A stretch of 64,000 nt of DNA, taken from contig JACJZS010000003.1 of the NCBI GenBank assembly GCA_020635515.1, positions 222,728-286,727 of the forward strand, in the 5' to 3' direction. The notes under the pieces are model-generated. The model was not told where the DNA came from. It did no database searches and saw only the letters and a program-made list of their open reading frames with translations. The position numbers were made by a program, and so were the translations under genes. Below are positions 35,767 to 44,464 of this stretch, piece by piece. Each line of letters opens with the position of its first letter. The first letter of the stretch is position 1. This DNA is from Flavobacteriales bacterium (lineage in GTDB: Bacteria; Bacteroidota; Bacteroidia; Flavobacteriales; Weeksellaceae).

Positions 35767-36713
35767 TTTAGATTGAATATCGTATTACACCAATTTTCTA
35801 ATGTATATTTATATACTATCTTTTCATCTATAGGTTTAAAATTAGATTCAACGAACTCTTTTGGTATGTTTATATTTTTTTCTGGATCTATATAAAGTAT
35901 GTTATTAGTATCATAAAAATCGTAAGAGGTAATGTCCTTGTTGGTGGTCAATATCTTTTTTTCATTCCCAATTGCTTCAAAAACCCTAAATGTTAATCCA
36001 CTTTGCTCGTTTCTTCTCTGTAAGTCTATAATGATTTTCGCATGCTTGGATTCTTCAAAAATGGTCTGAATCGGAATATTATCCTGAAAATACTCAATTC
36101 TAGAATCGTCACGTTTTCTTTTTGATTTAATTTTTGCTTTGTAGCTATAATTATTTTCATCTAGATAATCGAGTATTTTTTTTAAATCATAAAATCTTTT
36201 ATCATACGAACCTATAAAATAAAAATGATATTTATATTCATTTGATTTATAGTTCATTGAAGGTATGAAATTTGTAATAAAGTTGTAGTTTAGCTTATTT
36301 GCATCTTTTTTTTCATAGGTAAAAAACCTATCACAATAAGGAATTATTTCTTTTTGTCTTGGTACTCTTTCTAGACCATCATAGAAGTAGGCTATATAAT
36401 CATTGGTTTTCTGCCTAATGAACTCATGTGAATCTTTGTTTAAGAACTCCCCTCTAACACACAAAATAGAATCAAATTTTTCATTTTTTAGTTCTTGTTT
36501 AATTACCTTATCTCTATGAATTTTTCTTAGACTGCTTTTGTGAACTAATTTGTAGTAAATATTTACTATTTTATGAAGAATATTTTTGTATTTATAAGGT
36601 ATACTTATATAAAATAATTTAACATCATACCCTTTATTTTTAAGATAACTGTATGGATACTCAAGATATCCATTGGTATAAGGTGTAAGGATTAATATTT
36701 TCTTTGGATTCAT
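35763..36713 (-). CDS. Putative GT-B-type glycosyltransferase / CpsH-like capsule protein
   Basis: 316 residues, basic, no signal peptide. The N-terminus KKILILTPYTNGYLEYPYS resembles a Rossmann start, FDSILCVRGEFL and YIAYFYDGLERVP follow, and the C-terminal half has FYFIGSYDKRF and a donor-site-like segment HAKIIIDLQRRNEQSGLTFRVFEAI. That last pattern (late Rossmann fold, Q-S-G-L-x-x-R-x-F-E) is typical of CgeB/CpsH-type transferases. The enzyme family is likely, the sugar unknown. It overlaps both neighbours by four bases. Confidence 0.65.
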   Translation of the reverse strand: MNPKKILILTPYTNGYLEYPYSYLKNKGYDVKLFYISIPYKYKNILHKIVNIYYKLVHKSSLRKIHRDKVIKQELKNEKFDSILCVRGEFLNKDSHEFIRQKTNDYIAYFYDGLERVPRQKEIIPYCDRFFTYEKKDANKLNYNFITNFIPSMNYKSNEYKYHFYFIGSYDKRFYDLKKILDYLDENNYSYKAKIKSKRKRDDSRIEYFQDNIPIQTIFEESKHAKIIIDLQRRNEQSGLTFRVFEAIGNEKKILTTNKDITSYDFYDTNNILYIDPEKNINIPKEFVESNFKPIDEKIVYKYTLENWCNTIFNLK

Positions 36714-37489
36714 ATATTTTTTGGATGTTTTATAATACCAATTAATCTTTTAAGTTTATAGGTAAATATTTTTTTGGAGAATTTTTTTCGATGTTCACCG
36801 ATTAGGAAAAACCAAGGGTTTCCTCTTCTCAAATCTCCTTTTATAGTATAGAATTTAAAATTATGTTTCCATGCTATATAATTAAAACTTAGTTGATCTC
36901 TTCGACTTTCATCTAATACTGTTTTAAACCAAGATTCCATAAATTTAATGCATTGCTCGTCATTGTGTTTTCTTAGTAAAACTCCTGCAAAAATTAATCC
37001 ATTATTTTTAGGATATCCTTCTTTTTTTAATTTTTCAATATACGAATCCATTTTTGCTGGATCGCCTTTTTTATTTCCTTTTTCGTATAATTCTTTTAAG
37101 AATTTATACTCATCATAGATACAGTTTCTAGGATCTGCAATAGTTTGGTTATGATCAAAACATGCTAAATAATTATCTTTTAGCACTTGATTTATTAATT
37201 CAATAACATCGCCAATTATTAAATAATTACTATCTACATAAATGCTATAATCGTAATCCTTAAAATATTTATGTGGATGCAATTTAAAATACCTATTGCT
37301 TCTTACAGAATCATTTTTAATAGGTGGTTCTACTTTAAATATCTTCCAAGGTTTTCTGTTTTTTAATTTTTCAGGTTTGTCGGTAAAGCAAATAAAGTCA
37401 ATATTCTTGTTTACTTTTTGAGGTAAAATATCAGAATAACCACCAAATACCGCTGTATATACTACAATTTTCTTCTTTAACTCCTCCAT
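36710..37489 (-). CDS. DUF616/TOD1-type glycosyltransferase-like protein
   Basis: 259 residues. Begins KKIVVYTAVFGGYSDILPQ and continues IDFICFTDKPEKLKNRKPWKIF, RSNRYFKLHPHKYF, YDYSIYVDSNYLIIGDV (D-S-N in place of DxD), and CFDHNQTIADPRNCIYDEY. This order matches the DUF616 (TOD1/MUCI70) family of glycosyltransferase-like proteins. First gene of the three-gene glycan run, behind a -7 box at 37504-37511. The acceptor glycan is unknown. Confidence 0.8.
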   Translation of the reverse strand: MEELKKKIVVYTAVFGGYSDILPQKVNKNIDFICFTDKPEKLKNRKPWKIFKVEPPIKNDSVRSNRYFKLHPHKYFKDYDYSIYVDSNYLIIGDVIELINQVLKDNYLACFDHNQTIADPRNCIYDEYKFLKELYEKGNKKGDPAKMDSYIEKLKKEGYPKNNGLIFAGVLLRKHNDEQCIKFMESWFKTVLDESRRDQLSFNYIAWKHNFKFYTIKGDLRRGNPWFFLIGEHRKKFSKKIFTYKLKRLIGIIKHPKNI

Positions 37490-37503
37490 GTATTACTCCA
37501 AAC

Positions 37504-37511
37504 CAAAAGTA
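37504..37511 (-). promoter_or_regulatory. -7 box of the three-gene glycan operon
   Basis: CAAAAGTA on the plus strand is TACTTTTG toward the DUF616 gene, 14 bases before its start. Half-site only. Confidence 0.35.
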
Positions 37512-37586
37512 TTAGTTTCTACTAAAATTATAAAACATCAATTATCTCATTTCTTCTACCTATCCAAAATCATGAAATGCTTTGTA

Positions 37587-38393
37587 CTATAAATACTTTT
37601 CTATCACTTTTTGTGAAACTCCTGTATTTGAGAATCCACCGTCGTGATATAAATTTTGCATGGTTACTTTTTTGGTAAAATCAGAGAACATCATTACACA
37701 ATAGTCTGCACATTCGTCAGCTGTCGCATTTCCAAGAGGAGATAAATCTTCTGCAAAGTTTATAAATCCTCCGAACCCTTTAACTCCTTGTCCTGCAGTA
37801 GTAGGTGTAGGAGATTGAGAGATGGTATTTACTCGCACTTTTTTAGCTTCACCAAAATGGTATCCAAAGCTTCTTGCTATTGATTCTAAATACGACTTAT
37901 TGTCTGCCATGTCGTTGTAGTCAGGGAAAACTCGTTGTGCCGCAATATAAGAAAGAGCAAGTATACTTCCCCACTCGTTCATAGCATCTTTTTCCCAAGC
38001 TGTTTTCATTACTTTATGGAAAGAAACAGCAGAAACGTCCCAACCTTTTTGTAACCAATCGTAGTTGATATCGGTATAATGCATACCTTTTCTTACGTTA
38101 ACCGACATTCCTATAGAATGAAGAACAAAGTCTATTTTTCCGAATTTTTCTATCGCTTTATCAAAAAGTTTTCCTAAATCCTCCATAGAAGTTGCATCTG
38201 CTGGCACTACTTCTGCATTGGTTTTTTCTGCGAGTTTGTTTATTTCTCCCATTCTCATTGCTACAGGAGCATTTGTTAAAATAAATTCAGCACCTTGTTC
38301 GTAGCATTTTTCAGCTACTTTCCACGCTATTGAATTGCTATCTAAAGCACCAAATATAATTCCTTTTTTACCTTTTAATAAATTATTAGACAT
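37587..38393 (-). CDS. fabI: Enoyl-[acyl-carrier-protein] reductase (NADH), FabI
   Basis: Final reductive step of each fatty-acid elongation cycle. 268 residues, SDR fold: KGKKGIIFGALDSNSIAWKVAEKC at the N-terminus, VPADATSMEDL, FVLHSIGMSVN, then SYIAAQRVFPDYNDMADNKSYLE near 150 (catalytic Tyr and Lys), and RVNTISQSPTPTTAGQGVKG. Wording is the Bacteroidota type of FabI. It stands between two operons with its own -7 box (38417-38424). Confidence 0.95.
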   Translation of the reverse strand: MSNNLLKGKKGIIFGALDSNSIAWKVAEKCYEQGAEFILTNAPVAMRMGEINKLAEKTNAEVVPADATSMEDLGKLFDKAIEKFGKIDFVLHSIGMSVNVRKGMHYTDINYDWLQKGWDVSAVSFHKVMKTAWEKDAMNEWGSILALSYIAAQRVFPDYNDMADNKSYLESIARSFGYHFGEAKKVRVNTISQSPTPTTAGQGVKGFGGFINFAEDLSPLGNATADECADYCVMMFSDFTKKVTMQNLYHDGGFSNTGVSQKVIEKYL

Positions 38394-38416
38394 AACTTCG
38401 TTTTGTATTGAATTGA

Positions 38417-38424
38417 CAAATATA
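38417..38424 (-). promoter_or_regulatory. -7 box of fabI promoter
   Basis: CAAATATA on the plus strand is TATATTTG toward fabI, 23 bases ahead of the start. -33 not found. Confidence 0.45.
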
Positions 38425-38446
38425 ATATAATAATCCGATTATAAAT

Positions 38447-38707
38447 CTACAGAGAAAATAGAGATTTAGGAACAGCATGAAAACCTAAAGAAATAACCGC
38501 TTGCTCTACATCTTTTATAGCTACTATTTCGTCTGTATGCACATTTAATTTTATAGGAAATTCCTCTTTATTGATTATTACATCTGTAATACCTTCCAGC
38601 TCAAGGATTTTTGTTTTGATTTTTTGTAAATCTGAATCCTCAGTTGCATTTACCTCAAATACTTTTCCATAATTACCAGGTATAATGTTTTCTGAATATA
38701 AGCTCAT
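38447..38707 (-). CDS. Small HMA-like ferredoxin-fold protein lacking CxxC
   Basis: 86 residues with no cysteine at all. The central part (FEVNATEDSDLQKIKTKILELEGITDVIINKEEFPIKL, given here only as landmarks FEVNA at 18 and LEGITDVIINK near 40) has the beta-alpha-beta rhythm of heavy-metal-associated domains, but the metal-binding CxxC is missing. It follows merR by 27 bases. Metal transport is therefore doubtful; a protein-protein or regulatory role is possible. Function unknown. Confidence 0.65.
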   Translation of the reverse strand: MSLYSENIIPGNYGKVFEVNATEDSDLQKIKTKILELEGITDVIINKEEFPIKLNVHTDEIVAIKDVEQAVISLGFHAVPKSLFSL

Positions 38708-38734
38708 ATTATTGTTATTTAAATTTATATATTT

Positions 38735-39067
38735 CTAATTATCTAAATGTTGTTTTATTATAAGTAATTCTGATTTTATATACTCCAATCTAGAAATCAA
38801 CTCAACTTTATCTGTTATCTTCGAATTTTCTTGTAATTCAATCTTTGCTCCTTCTAAGGTATATCCTTTTTCTTTAACTAAATGATAAATTGTTTTTAAG
38901 TTTTCTAAATCCTTTTGAGTAAAAAGACGATTTCCTTTTTTGTTTTTTTTGGGTTGCAATATATCAAATTCCTTTTCCCAAAAACGAATAAGAGAAGCAT
39001 TTACATCAAATGCTTTTGCCACTTCTCCTATCGAATAGTATATTTTATTGGGAAGATTTATATTCAT
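38735..39067 (-). CDS. MerR-family transcriptional regulator
   Basis: 110 residues. N-terminal winged helix YYSIGEVAKAFDVNASLIRFWEKEF with the MerR-type second half KKGNRLFTQKDLENLKTIYHL and EKGYTLEGAKIEL, then a short dimerisation helix. There are no cysteines for metal sensing, so the effector is unknown. Closest in form to MlrA/CarA-type members. It starts 9 bases after the psd stop, at the end of the phospholipid run. Confidence 0.88.
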   Translation of the reverse strand: MNINLPNKIYYSIGEVAKAFDVNASLIRFWEKEFDILQPKKNKKGNRLFTQKDLENLKTIYHLVKEKGYTLEGAKIELQENSKITDKVELISRLEYIKSELLIIKQHLDN

Positions 39068-39076
39068 GAAATCTTC

Positions 39077-39730
39077 CTACTTTAGTTTTGCAATTACTCG
39101 TTCTCCTCCATTAGAAATCACATCTCCTTCTTTTACCAATATCTCGGAATCAAGAGGAAGAAAAATATCTAAACGAGAACCAAATTTTATAAATCCGTAC
39201 TCATCTCCTGCTTTGGCAACATCATCTACATTTGCATATAAGACAATTCTACGAGCAACATAACCAGCTATTTGACGAAATAAAACAGTACTTTTATTCT
39301 CAGCTTCTACAACCACAGTAGTTCGTTCGTTTAAAACCGAGGATTTTTCGTGCCATGCAACCAAATATTTCCCTTCATGATACTTTGTGTATACTACTTT
39401 TCCCGAAACAGGATACCTACATACATGAACATTAAGCGGGGACATAAAAATAGAAACTTGAATTCTCTCTTCTTGTAAATATTCATCAACAAAAACTTTT
39501 TTTATAATTACTACTTTTCCATCTACTGGAGCTATTATTTCATTGGCAGAAGCATTATTTCCTCGTTCTGGGTTTCTAAAAAACCATACAATAAAAAAGA
39601 ATAATACCAAAAGTGGAATTGCTATGATTAATCCATAAGAATCTAAAAAATAAAGACTCAAATTGCTGATTACAAAAACTCCAATTAATGAAAATAATAT
39701 AATGTTTTTTCCTTCCTTATGAATTCTCAT
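39077..39730 (-). CDS. psd: Phosphatidylserine decarboxylase
   Basis: Forms phosphatidylethanolamine. 217 residues, the short (type II, archaeal-like) form with an N-terminal pair of membrane helices (about 8-50). Pyruvoyl self-cleavage site GFIKFGSRLDIFLP near 185 (Gly-Ser bond). Upstream NEIIAPVDGKVV and NVHVCRYPVSGKV are also conserved. Overlaps the cdsA stop by four bases; both act in the same lipid pathway. Confidence 0.94.
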   Translation of the reverse strand: MRIHKEGKNIILFSLIGVFVISNLSLYFLDSYGLIIAIPLLVLFFFIVWFFRNPERGNNASANEIIAPVDGKVVIIKKVFVDEYLQEERIQVSIFMSPLNVHVCRYPVSGKVVYTKYHEGKYLVAWHEKSSVLNERTTVVVEAENKSTVLFRQIAGYVARRIVLYANVDDVAKAGDEYGFIKFGSRLDIFLPLDSEILVKEGDVISNGGERVIAKLK

Positions 39731-40620
39731 ACAATGTAATTAATAATATAATATAAATAAATAACGGGTACACAAGCAATAAAACTATCTAATCTATCTA
39801 ATAAACCTCCATGACCTGGAATCAAAAAACCACTGTCTTTTACATTAAACTCTCGTTTCAGTTTAGAGGCAACTAAATCTCCGATTGGTGCAAAAATAGA
39901 AATTAAAAATGCTATAATTATCCAATTTCCTTTTAAAAATAAATCGTCTGTATTGTACTCAATTATAATTCCTGCAATTATAGTAAAAACAATTCCTCCA
40001 AGCAATCCTTCTACTGTTTTTTTAGGAGAAATACTAGGAGCTAATTTTCTTTTCCCAAAAAACTTACCTACCAAATACGCAAATGTATCGCTAATCCATA
40101 TCAATAAAAACATATAAAAAATATGACTCGAAAAAGAATTAAGAGAATTTGTCGACTCTGGAATAACTAACACTAAAGAAAAAGGAACACCTATATAAGC
40201 ACATAAAAATATCAATTTAGAAGTATCCATGTATAATTCCTGCGGAAACCTAAAAACAGTAATTACTGCAATAAAAAATAAAAATGTATACAACGATTTT
40301 TTTAATGCAAATTCCCAAGAGCTCGAAAAAAAGTCTATTCCACTAAAAAACTGATTCGTAAATATATAATAGGGAATACAAGCGACCAACAGACTTATAA
40401 AAATCATGAATTTATTATCAAATTTCATAAACCAAGCTGTTTCCAAAAAGGTTCCTAAAAAAAGGAAGGTCATCAATCCATAAAAAATAATTCCTTGAAA
40501 GAGAGAATATTCATATCCCGAAAGATATGAAACCAAGTAACTTCCGTAGGAAGTACAACCTAAAAAAAGAATCAAAACATAAATCGTCCCCGAAATGGTT
40601 CTTAAAAGCATATTATTCAT
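39727..40620 (-). CDS. cdsA: Phosphatidate cytidylyltransferase
   Basis: Makes CDP-diacylglycerol from phosphatidate and CTP. 297 residues, about eight membrane segments. The C-terminal signature is present: WISDTFAYLVGKFFGKRKLA, SISPKKTVEGLLGG, then GDLVASKLKREFNVKDSG and IPGHGGLLDRLDS. Its position between the LUD gene and psd is the usual Bacteroidota order. Confidence 0.95.
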   Translation of the reverse strand: MNNMLLRTISGTIYVLILFLGCTSYGSYLVSYLSGYEYSLFQGIIFYGLMTFLFLGTFLETAWFMKFDNKFMIFISLLVACIPYYIFTNQFFSGIDFFSSSWEFALKKSLYTFLFFIAVITVFRFPQELYMDTSKLIFLCAYIGVPFSLVLVIPESTNSLNSFSSHIFYMFLLIWISDTFAYLVGKFFGKRKLAPSISPKKTVEGLLGGIVFTIIAGIIIEYNTDDLFLKGNWIIIAFLISIFAPIGDLVASKLKREFNVKDSGFLIPGHGGLLDRLDSFIACVPVIYLYYIINYIV

Positions 40621-40629
40621 CGTATTTTA

Positions 40630-41199
40630 TTATTTTTTAGGAGTTTCTATTAGTAATAGAATAATATTCTTTTTATAAACTGAAAAGGTAGTATATTTAT
40701 TTTTGTTTTGAATTGAATAATAGTCATTATATAAATTTATAAACTTACTAAAAAGTTGTTTTTCCTCAGCTATAATGATTACCATATCAGAGGTAGATTC
40801 AAGCTGAAGAAGTTCTTTTTTCTCTCTAGAAACATATACTTTCCCTGTTTTTCCATCTATGTAGTCTGCATATAAAATGGTTGCATCGGAGGCATCTTCT
40901 GGTAATTCAGTAAAACCGATATCAAAATTAGTTAGTAAATCAAATACTTTATTCTCTCTAGTATAAACTATTTTTATTTGCTCGTATTTAAATACATTAT
41001 GTAAATTTTCTTGTAATTCATCTTGGTTGGCACAGAAAAAAAACTTCCCTTTATTTTGAGTAAATTTTTCGGCAAACAACATCGCCAAATCCTCATTTTT
41101 TTCAATAGGAGTATTGGTATAAGGGATTGTAGATCCCTTTATTTGTTCTTCTTCGTCTGGAGGTAAAATTTTTTTAATCAACGATTTGAAAAAGTTCAT
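40630..41199 (-). CDS. LUD (LutC/YkgG-like) domain protein
   Basis: 189 residues. N-terminal amphipathic start (FFKSLIKKILPPDEEE), then the LUD-type pattern with FFFCANQDELQENL, FDIGFTELPEDASDATILYADY and SDMVIIIAEEKQL. LutC relatives take part in lactate oxidation, but here the gene is fixed between ftsH and cdsA with no lutA or lutB. A different, phylum-specific role is likely and unknown. Confidence 0.75.
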   Translation of the reverse strand: MNFFKSLIKKILPPDEEEQIKGSTIPYTNTPIEKNEDLAMLFAEKFTQNKGKFFFCANQDELQENLHNVFKYEQIKIVYTRENKVFDLLTNFDIGFTELPEDASDATILYADYIDGKTGKVYVSREKKELLQLESTSDMVIIIAEEKQLFSKFINLYNDYYSIQNKNKYTTFSVYKKNIILLLIETPKK

Positions 41200-41246
41200 A
41201 CATCAAATGTACTGTTTTTTAGTGAGTATAACAACCTAAACAATAA

Positions 41247-43283
41247 CTACTCTTGCGACATGCTTATCGTTTGTTCTTGAGAATTATTATCTTGAGTTTC
41301 TTGTTTTGTAGTAGCAATCTCCTGCTCATATTTTCTTTTACCAAAAACCTCTTCTAAGTCTTCTCTAAAGATGACTTCTTTTTCTAATAATTTCTCTCCT
41401 AACTCTGTTAGCTTTTCTTTATTCTCTTGCAGTAAATCTACTGTTCTCTGATATTGCTTTTCTACTAAATCGTAAATAGCTCTATCAATTTTCTTTGCAG
41501 TTTCTTCTGAATATGGTTTACTAAAAGTATAATCCGTTTGTCCTGTACTATCATAGTACGAAAGATTCCCTACTTCGGGAGAAAGTCCGTAAATAGTCAC
41601 CATGGCATTGGCTTGTTTATATACTCTTTCTAAATCATTTTGAGCACCAGTAGAAATCGAACCTAAAATCACTTGCTCTGCAGCTCTTCCACCTAGTAAT
41701 GCACACATTTCATCAAGCATTTGTTCTGTGGTAGTAAGACTTCTTTCATCGGGAAGGTACCATGCGGCTCCTAATGATTTTCCTCTTGGAACAATGGTTA
41801 CTTTTACTAGCGGTGCAGCGTGTTCTAAAAGCCAACTTACCGTTGCATGACCTGCCTCATGAAAAGCTACACGTTTCTTTTCTGATGGTTTTATAATTTT
41901 ACTTTTCTTTTCTAATCCTCCTACAATTCTATCTACTGCATCTAAAAAGTCTTGTTTTCCTATTGTGCTTTTATCGTTTCTAGCTGCAATAAGTGCTGCT
42001 TCATTACATACATTTGCAATATCTGCTCCCGAAAAACCTGGTGTTTGCTTCGCCATAAACTCTACATCAAAATCCTTCTCCATTTTTAAGTTCTTAGTAT
42101 GAACTTTAAAAATCTCTTCTCTTTCTTTCACATCAGGTAAATCTACCATTATGGTTCTATCGAATCTACCGGCTCTAAGTAATGCTTTATCTAAAACATC
42201 TACACGGTTAGTTGCTGCCATTACAATTACATTGGTGTCAGTTCCAAATCCGTCCATTTCGGTAAGAAGTGAGTTTAATGTATTTTCTCTTTCATCATTA
42301 CTTCCTTGAATTCCTCCTCTAGATCTTGCTCTACCAATTGCATCAATCTCATCTATAAAAATAATTGCAGGAGATTTTGCTTTTGCTTGTTGGAATAAAT
42401 CTCGTACTCGCGATGCACCTACACCTACAAACATCTCTACAAAATCAGAACCTGAAAGAGAAAAGAAAGGTACTTTTGCTTCACCTGCAACTGCTTTTGC
42501 CAGTAAGGTTTTCCCAGTTCCTGGAGGACCTACAAGAAGTACACCTTTTGGTATTTTTCCGCCTAATTTGGTATATTTATCTGGATTTTTTAAAAAGTCA
42601 ACGACTTCCTCTACTTCTTCTTTTGCTCCTTTTAATCCTGCTACATTCTTAAATGTAATTTTCATTTCATTCTTTTCATCGAAGAGTTTAGCTCTCGATT
42701 TCCCAATATTAAAAATCTGAGGTCCACCTCCCATTCCACCTGACATTCTTCTAAAAAGAATAAAATAAAATACTCCAAAAATAGCTACCCAAACCAAGGT
42801 TTGAGTTATAATTTGCTCAAAAACAGAAGCCTGAGGTTTGGTTTTAAACTCCGTAGCTAGTTGCTTAGCTTGTTTTGTTTCATCAAATTTTTCCCTAAAA
42901 AACTGTAAATCACTTACCGTCATTATGTAATTTGGTGCAGTTTCTAATGATGGAAATATGGTGTTGTTGTTTTTTTCTTCCTTTTTAATACCCAACTCAT
43001 TTTTTGCTTGATCAGTCAGATATATCTCTACATCACCTCCATTATTTTTATCTAGTACTACTTTCTTTACATAACCTTTTTCTAGATAGTCAAAAAATTT
43101 ATACTCATCTATACTATCTATTTTCCCTATATCTAAAAAGTTTGAAATAACATAAAAAAGCAAAAATGCTCCCATAATCGCATAGAACCAATTAAAAGAA
43201 TTGGGTTCCTTTCTGTTGTTATTTCGTTTCTTTTGGTTGTTATTTCTTGGAATAGGTTTCTTATCTACTGCTTTATTATCCAT
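41247..43283 (-). CDS. ftsH: ATP-dependent zinc metalloprotease FtsH
   Basis: Membrane-anchored AAA+ protease degrading unassembled membrane proteins and some regulators. 678 residues: two membrane helices (about 29-50 and 160-180), Walker A LLVGPPGTGKTLLAKAVAG near 248, FVEMFVGVGASRVRDLF pore loop, Walker B IIFIDEIDAIG, SRH NRVDVLDKALLRAGRFDR, and the zinc site AFHEAGHATVSW near 470. The C-terminus is Gln- and Thr-rich. Overlaps rsfS by eight bases. Confidence 0.97.
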   Translation of the reverse strand: MDNKAVDKKPIPRNNNQKKRNNNRKEPNSFNWFYAIMGAFLLFYVISNFLDIGKIDSIDEYKFFDYLEKGYVKKVVLDKNNGGDVEIYLTDQAKNELGIKKEEKNNNTIFPSLETAPNYIMTVSDLQFFREKFDETKQAKQLATEFKTKPQASVFEQIITQTLVWVAIFGVFYFILFRRMSGGMGGGPQIFNIGKSRAKLFDEKNEMKITFKNVAGLKGAKEEVEEVVDFLKNPDKYTKLGGKIPKGVLLVGPPGTGKTLLAKAVAGEAKVPFFSLSGSDFVEMFVGVGASRVRDLFQQAKAKSPAIIFIDEIDAIGRARSRGGIQGSNDERENTLNSLLTEMDGFGTDTNVIVMAATNRVDVLDKALLRAGRFDRTIMVDLPDVKEREEIFKVHTKNLKMEKDFDVEFMAKQTPGFSGADIANVCNEAALIAARNDKSTIGKQDFLDAVDRIVGGLEKKSKIIKPSEKKRVAFHEAGHATVSWLLEHAAPLVKVTIVPRGKSLGAAWYLPDERSLTTTEQMLDEMCALLGGRAAEQVILGSISTGAQNDLERVYKQANAMVTIYGLSPEVGNLSYYDSTGQTDYTFSKPYSEETAKKIDRAIYDLVEKQYQRTVDLLQENKEKLTELGEKLLEKEVIFREDLEEVFGKRKYEQEIATTKQETQDNNSQEQTISMSQE

Positions 43284-43647
43284 TATGATTATCTATAACT
43301 GTTACTTTTGCATCTCCCCACAATCCTTCTAAATCGTAAAATTCACGGTATTCTTCTAGAAAAACATGAACTACAACAGAAACATAATCAATTAGAATCC
43401 ACTGATTATTTCCTATACCTTCTACGTGCCACGGATGCTCTTTTGTTTCTTTTCTTACTTTTCGTTCCACCGAACCAGCAATTGCTTTTACTTGAGTAGT
43501 TGAATTTGCACTGCACACTATAAAATAGTTTGTAATGGAATTTTCAATCTCTGATAAATCTATTAATGTAATATTTTCGCCTTTTACATCTTCTATCCCC
43601 TCTATAATAGTTTCAATTAGATTTTCGTTCTCTTTTTCTATGTGCAT
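43276..43647 (-). CDS. rsfS: Ribosome silencing factor
   Basis: Binds uL14 and blocks subunit joining when nutrients are scarce. 123 residues: IIEGIEDVKGENITLIDLSE, NYFIVCSANSTTQVKAIAGSV, HPWHVEGIGNNQWILIDYVSVVVHVF and YDLEGLWGDAKV, all typical. First gene of rsfS-ftsH-LUD-cdsA-psd-merR-HMA, divergent from birA, with a -7 box at 43673-43680. Confidence 0.95.
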   Translation of the reverse strand: MHIEKENENLIETIIEGIEDVKGENITLIDLSEIENSITNYFIVCSANSTTQVKAIAGSVERKVRKETKEHPWHVEGIGNNQWILIDYVSVVVHVFLEEYREFYDLEGLWGDAKVTVIDNHNG

Positions 43648-43672
43648 TAAAAATAAAATTAATTATAAAACG

Positions 43673-43680
43673 CAAATTTA
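43673..43680 (-). promoter_or_regulatory. -7 box of the rsfS-ftsH operon
   Basis: CAAATTTA on the plus strand is TAAATTTG toward rsfS, 25 bases before its start; a TTG is 24 bases further, slightly too far. Confidence 0.4.
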
Positions 43681-43735
43681 AAGAAATTGTTTTATATTTC
43701 TATGCAATTCTATCATTATTATTTATGTACATTTT

Positions 43736-44464
43736 ATGTTAAGTTATTTTATAAACGAATGTGATTCTACTAACGATGAGATAATTCGCCTAATCGATTC
43801 TAATACTTCAAATTTTTCATGTGTTTTTAGTTTTAATCAAAAAAATGGAAGAGGACAATCTAGTAATAAATGGTTAAGTGAAAATGGAAAAAATATTGCA
43901 ATATCATTTGTTGTAGAAAAGTCAACTATTTTTAATCCTAATTTCTTTTCTTTTTTTATTCCTGTACAACTCGTAAACTTTCTAAATGAAATCACTCATG
44001 AAAACTTTGTGATAAAATGGCCAAATGATGTACTTTACAACAATAAAAAAATTGCAGGAATTTTAATCGAACAAAAAAAAATAATTGCTAAAAATGTATA
44101 TATAATAGGTATTGGAATCAATATAAACCAAGTGAATTTTGATTCTCTTCCAAAAGCAACTTCTTTAAAAAACATAACATCAGAAAATTATAACTTAACT
44201 TCTCTTGCAACAAATCTTCAATACTTTTTAAAACAAGAATACCAAAAAATAGAATATAAAACTATTGAAGAGTACACCAATATTTTACTAGAAGAATATC
44301 ATCAAAAATTATTTGGAATCAATCAAGTAAAAGTATTTAAATTTGATAATAAAATCCAAAATGGAATCATACAAAAGGTAGATTTAGACGGAAAGCTACA
44401 TCTAAAAACAGAATCCGAAGAAATAAAAACGTTTAAAACCAAAGAAATAGAAATGTTGTATTAA
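43736..44464 (+). CDS. birA: Biotin--[acetyl-CoA-carboxylase] ligase
   Basis: Attaches biotin to carboxyl-carrier proteins. 242 residues: FINECDSTNDEI, FNQKNGRGQSSNKWLSE (the biotinyl-AMP loop GRGRxGR-like), IKWPNDVLYNNKKIAGILIE and GIGINI. There is no N-terminal helix-turn-helix, so it is a mono-functional ligase without the E. coli repressor function. Its stop overlaps the convergent LA_2272 gene by four bases (TTAA). Confidence 0.94.
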   Translation: MLSYFINECDSTNDEIIRLIDSNTSNFSCVFSFNQKNGRGQSSNKWLSENGKNIAISFVVEKSTIFNPNFFSFFIPVQLVNFLNEITHENFVIKWPNDVLYNNKKIAGILIEQKKIIAKNVYIIGIGININQVNFDSLPKATSLKNITSENYNLTSLATNLQYFLKQEYQKIEYKTIEEYTNILLEEYHQKLFGINQVKVFKFDNKIQNGIIQKVDLDGKLHLKTESEEIKTFKTKEIEMLY

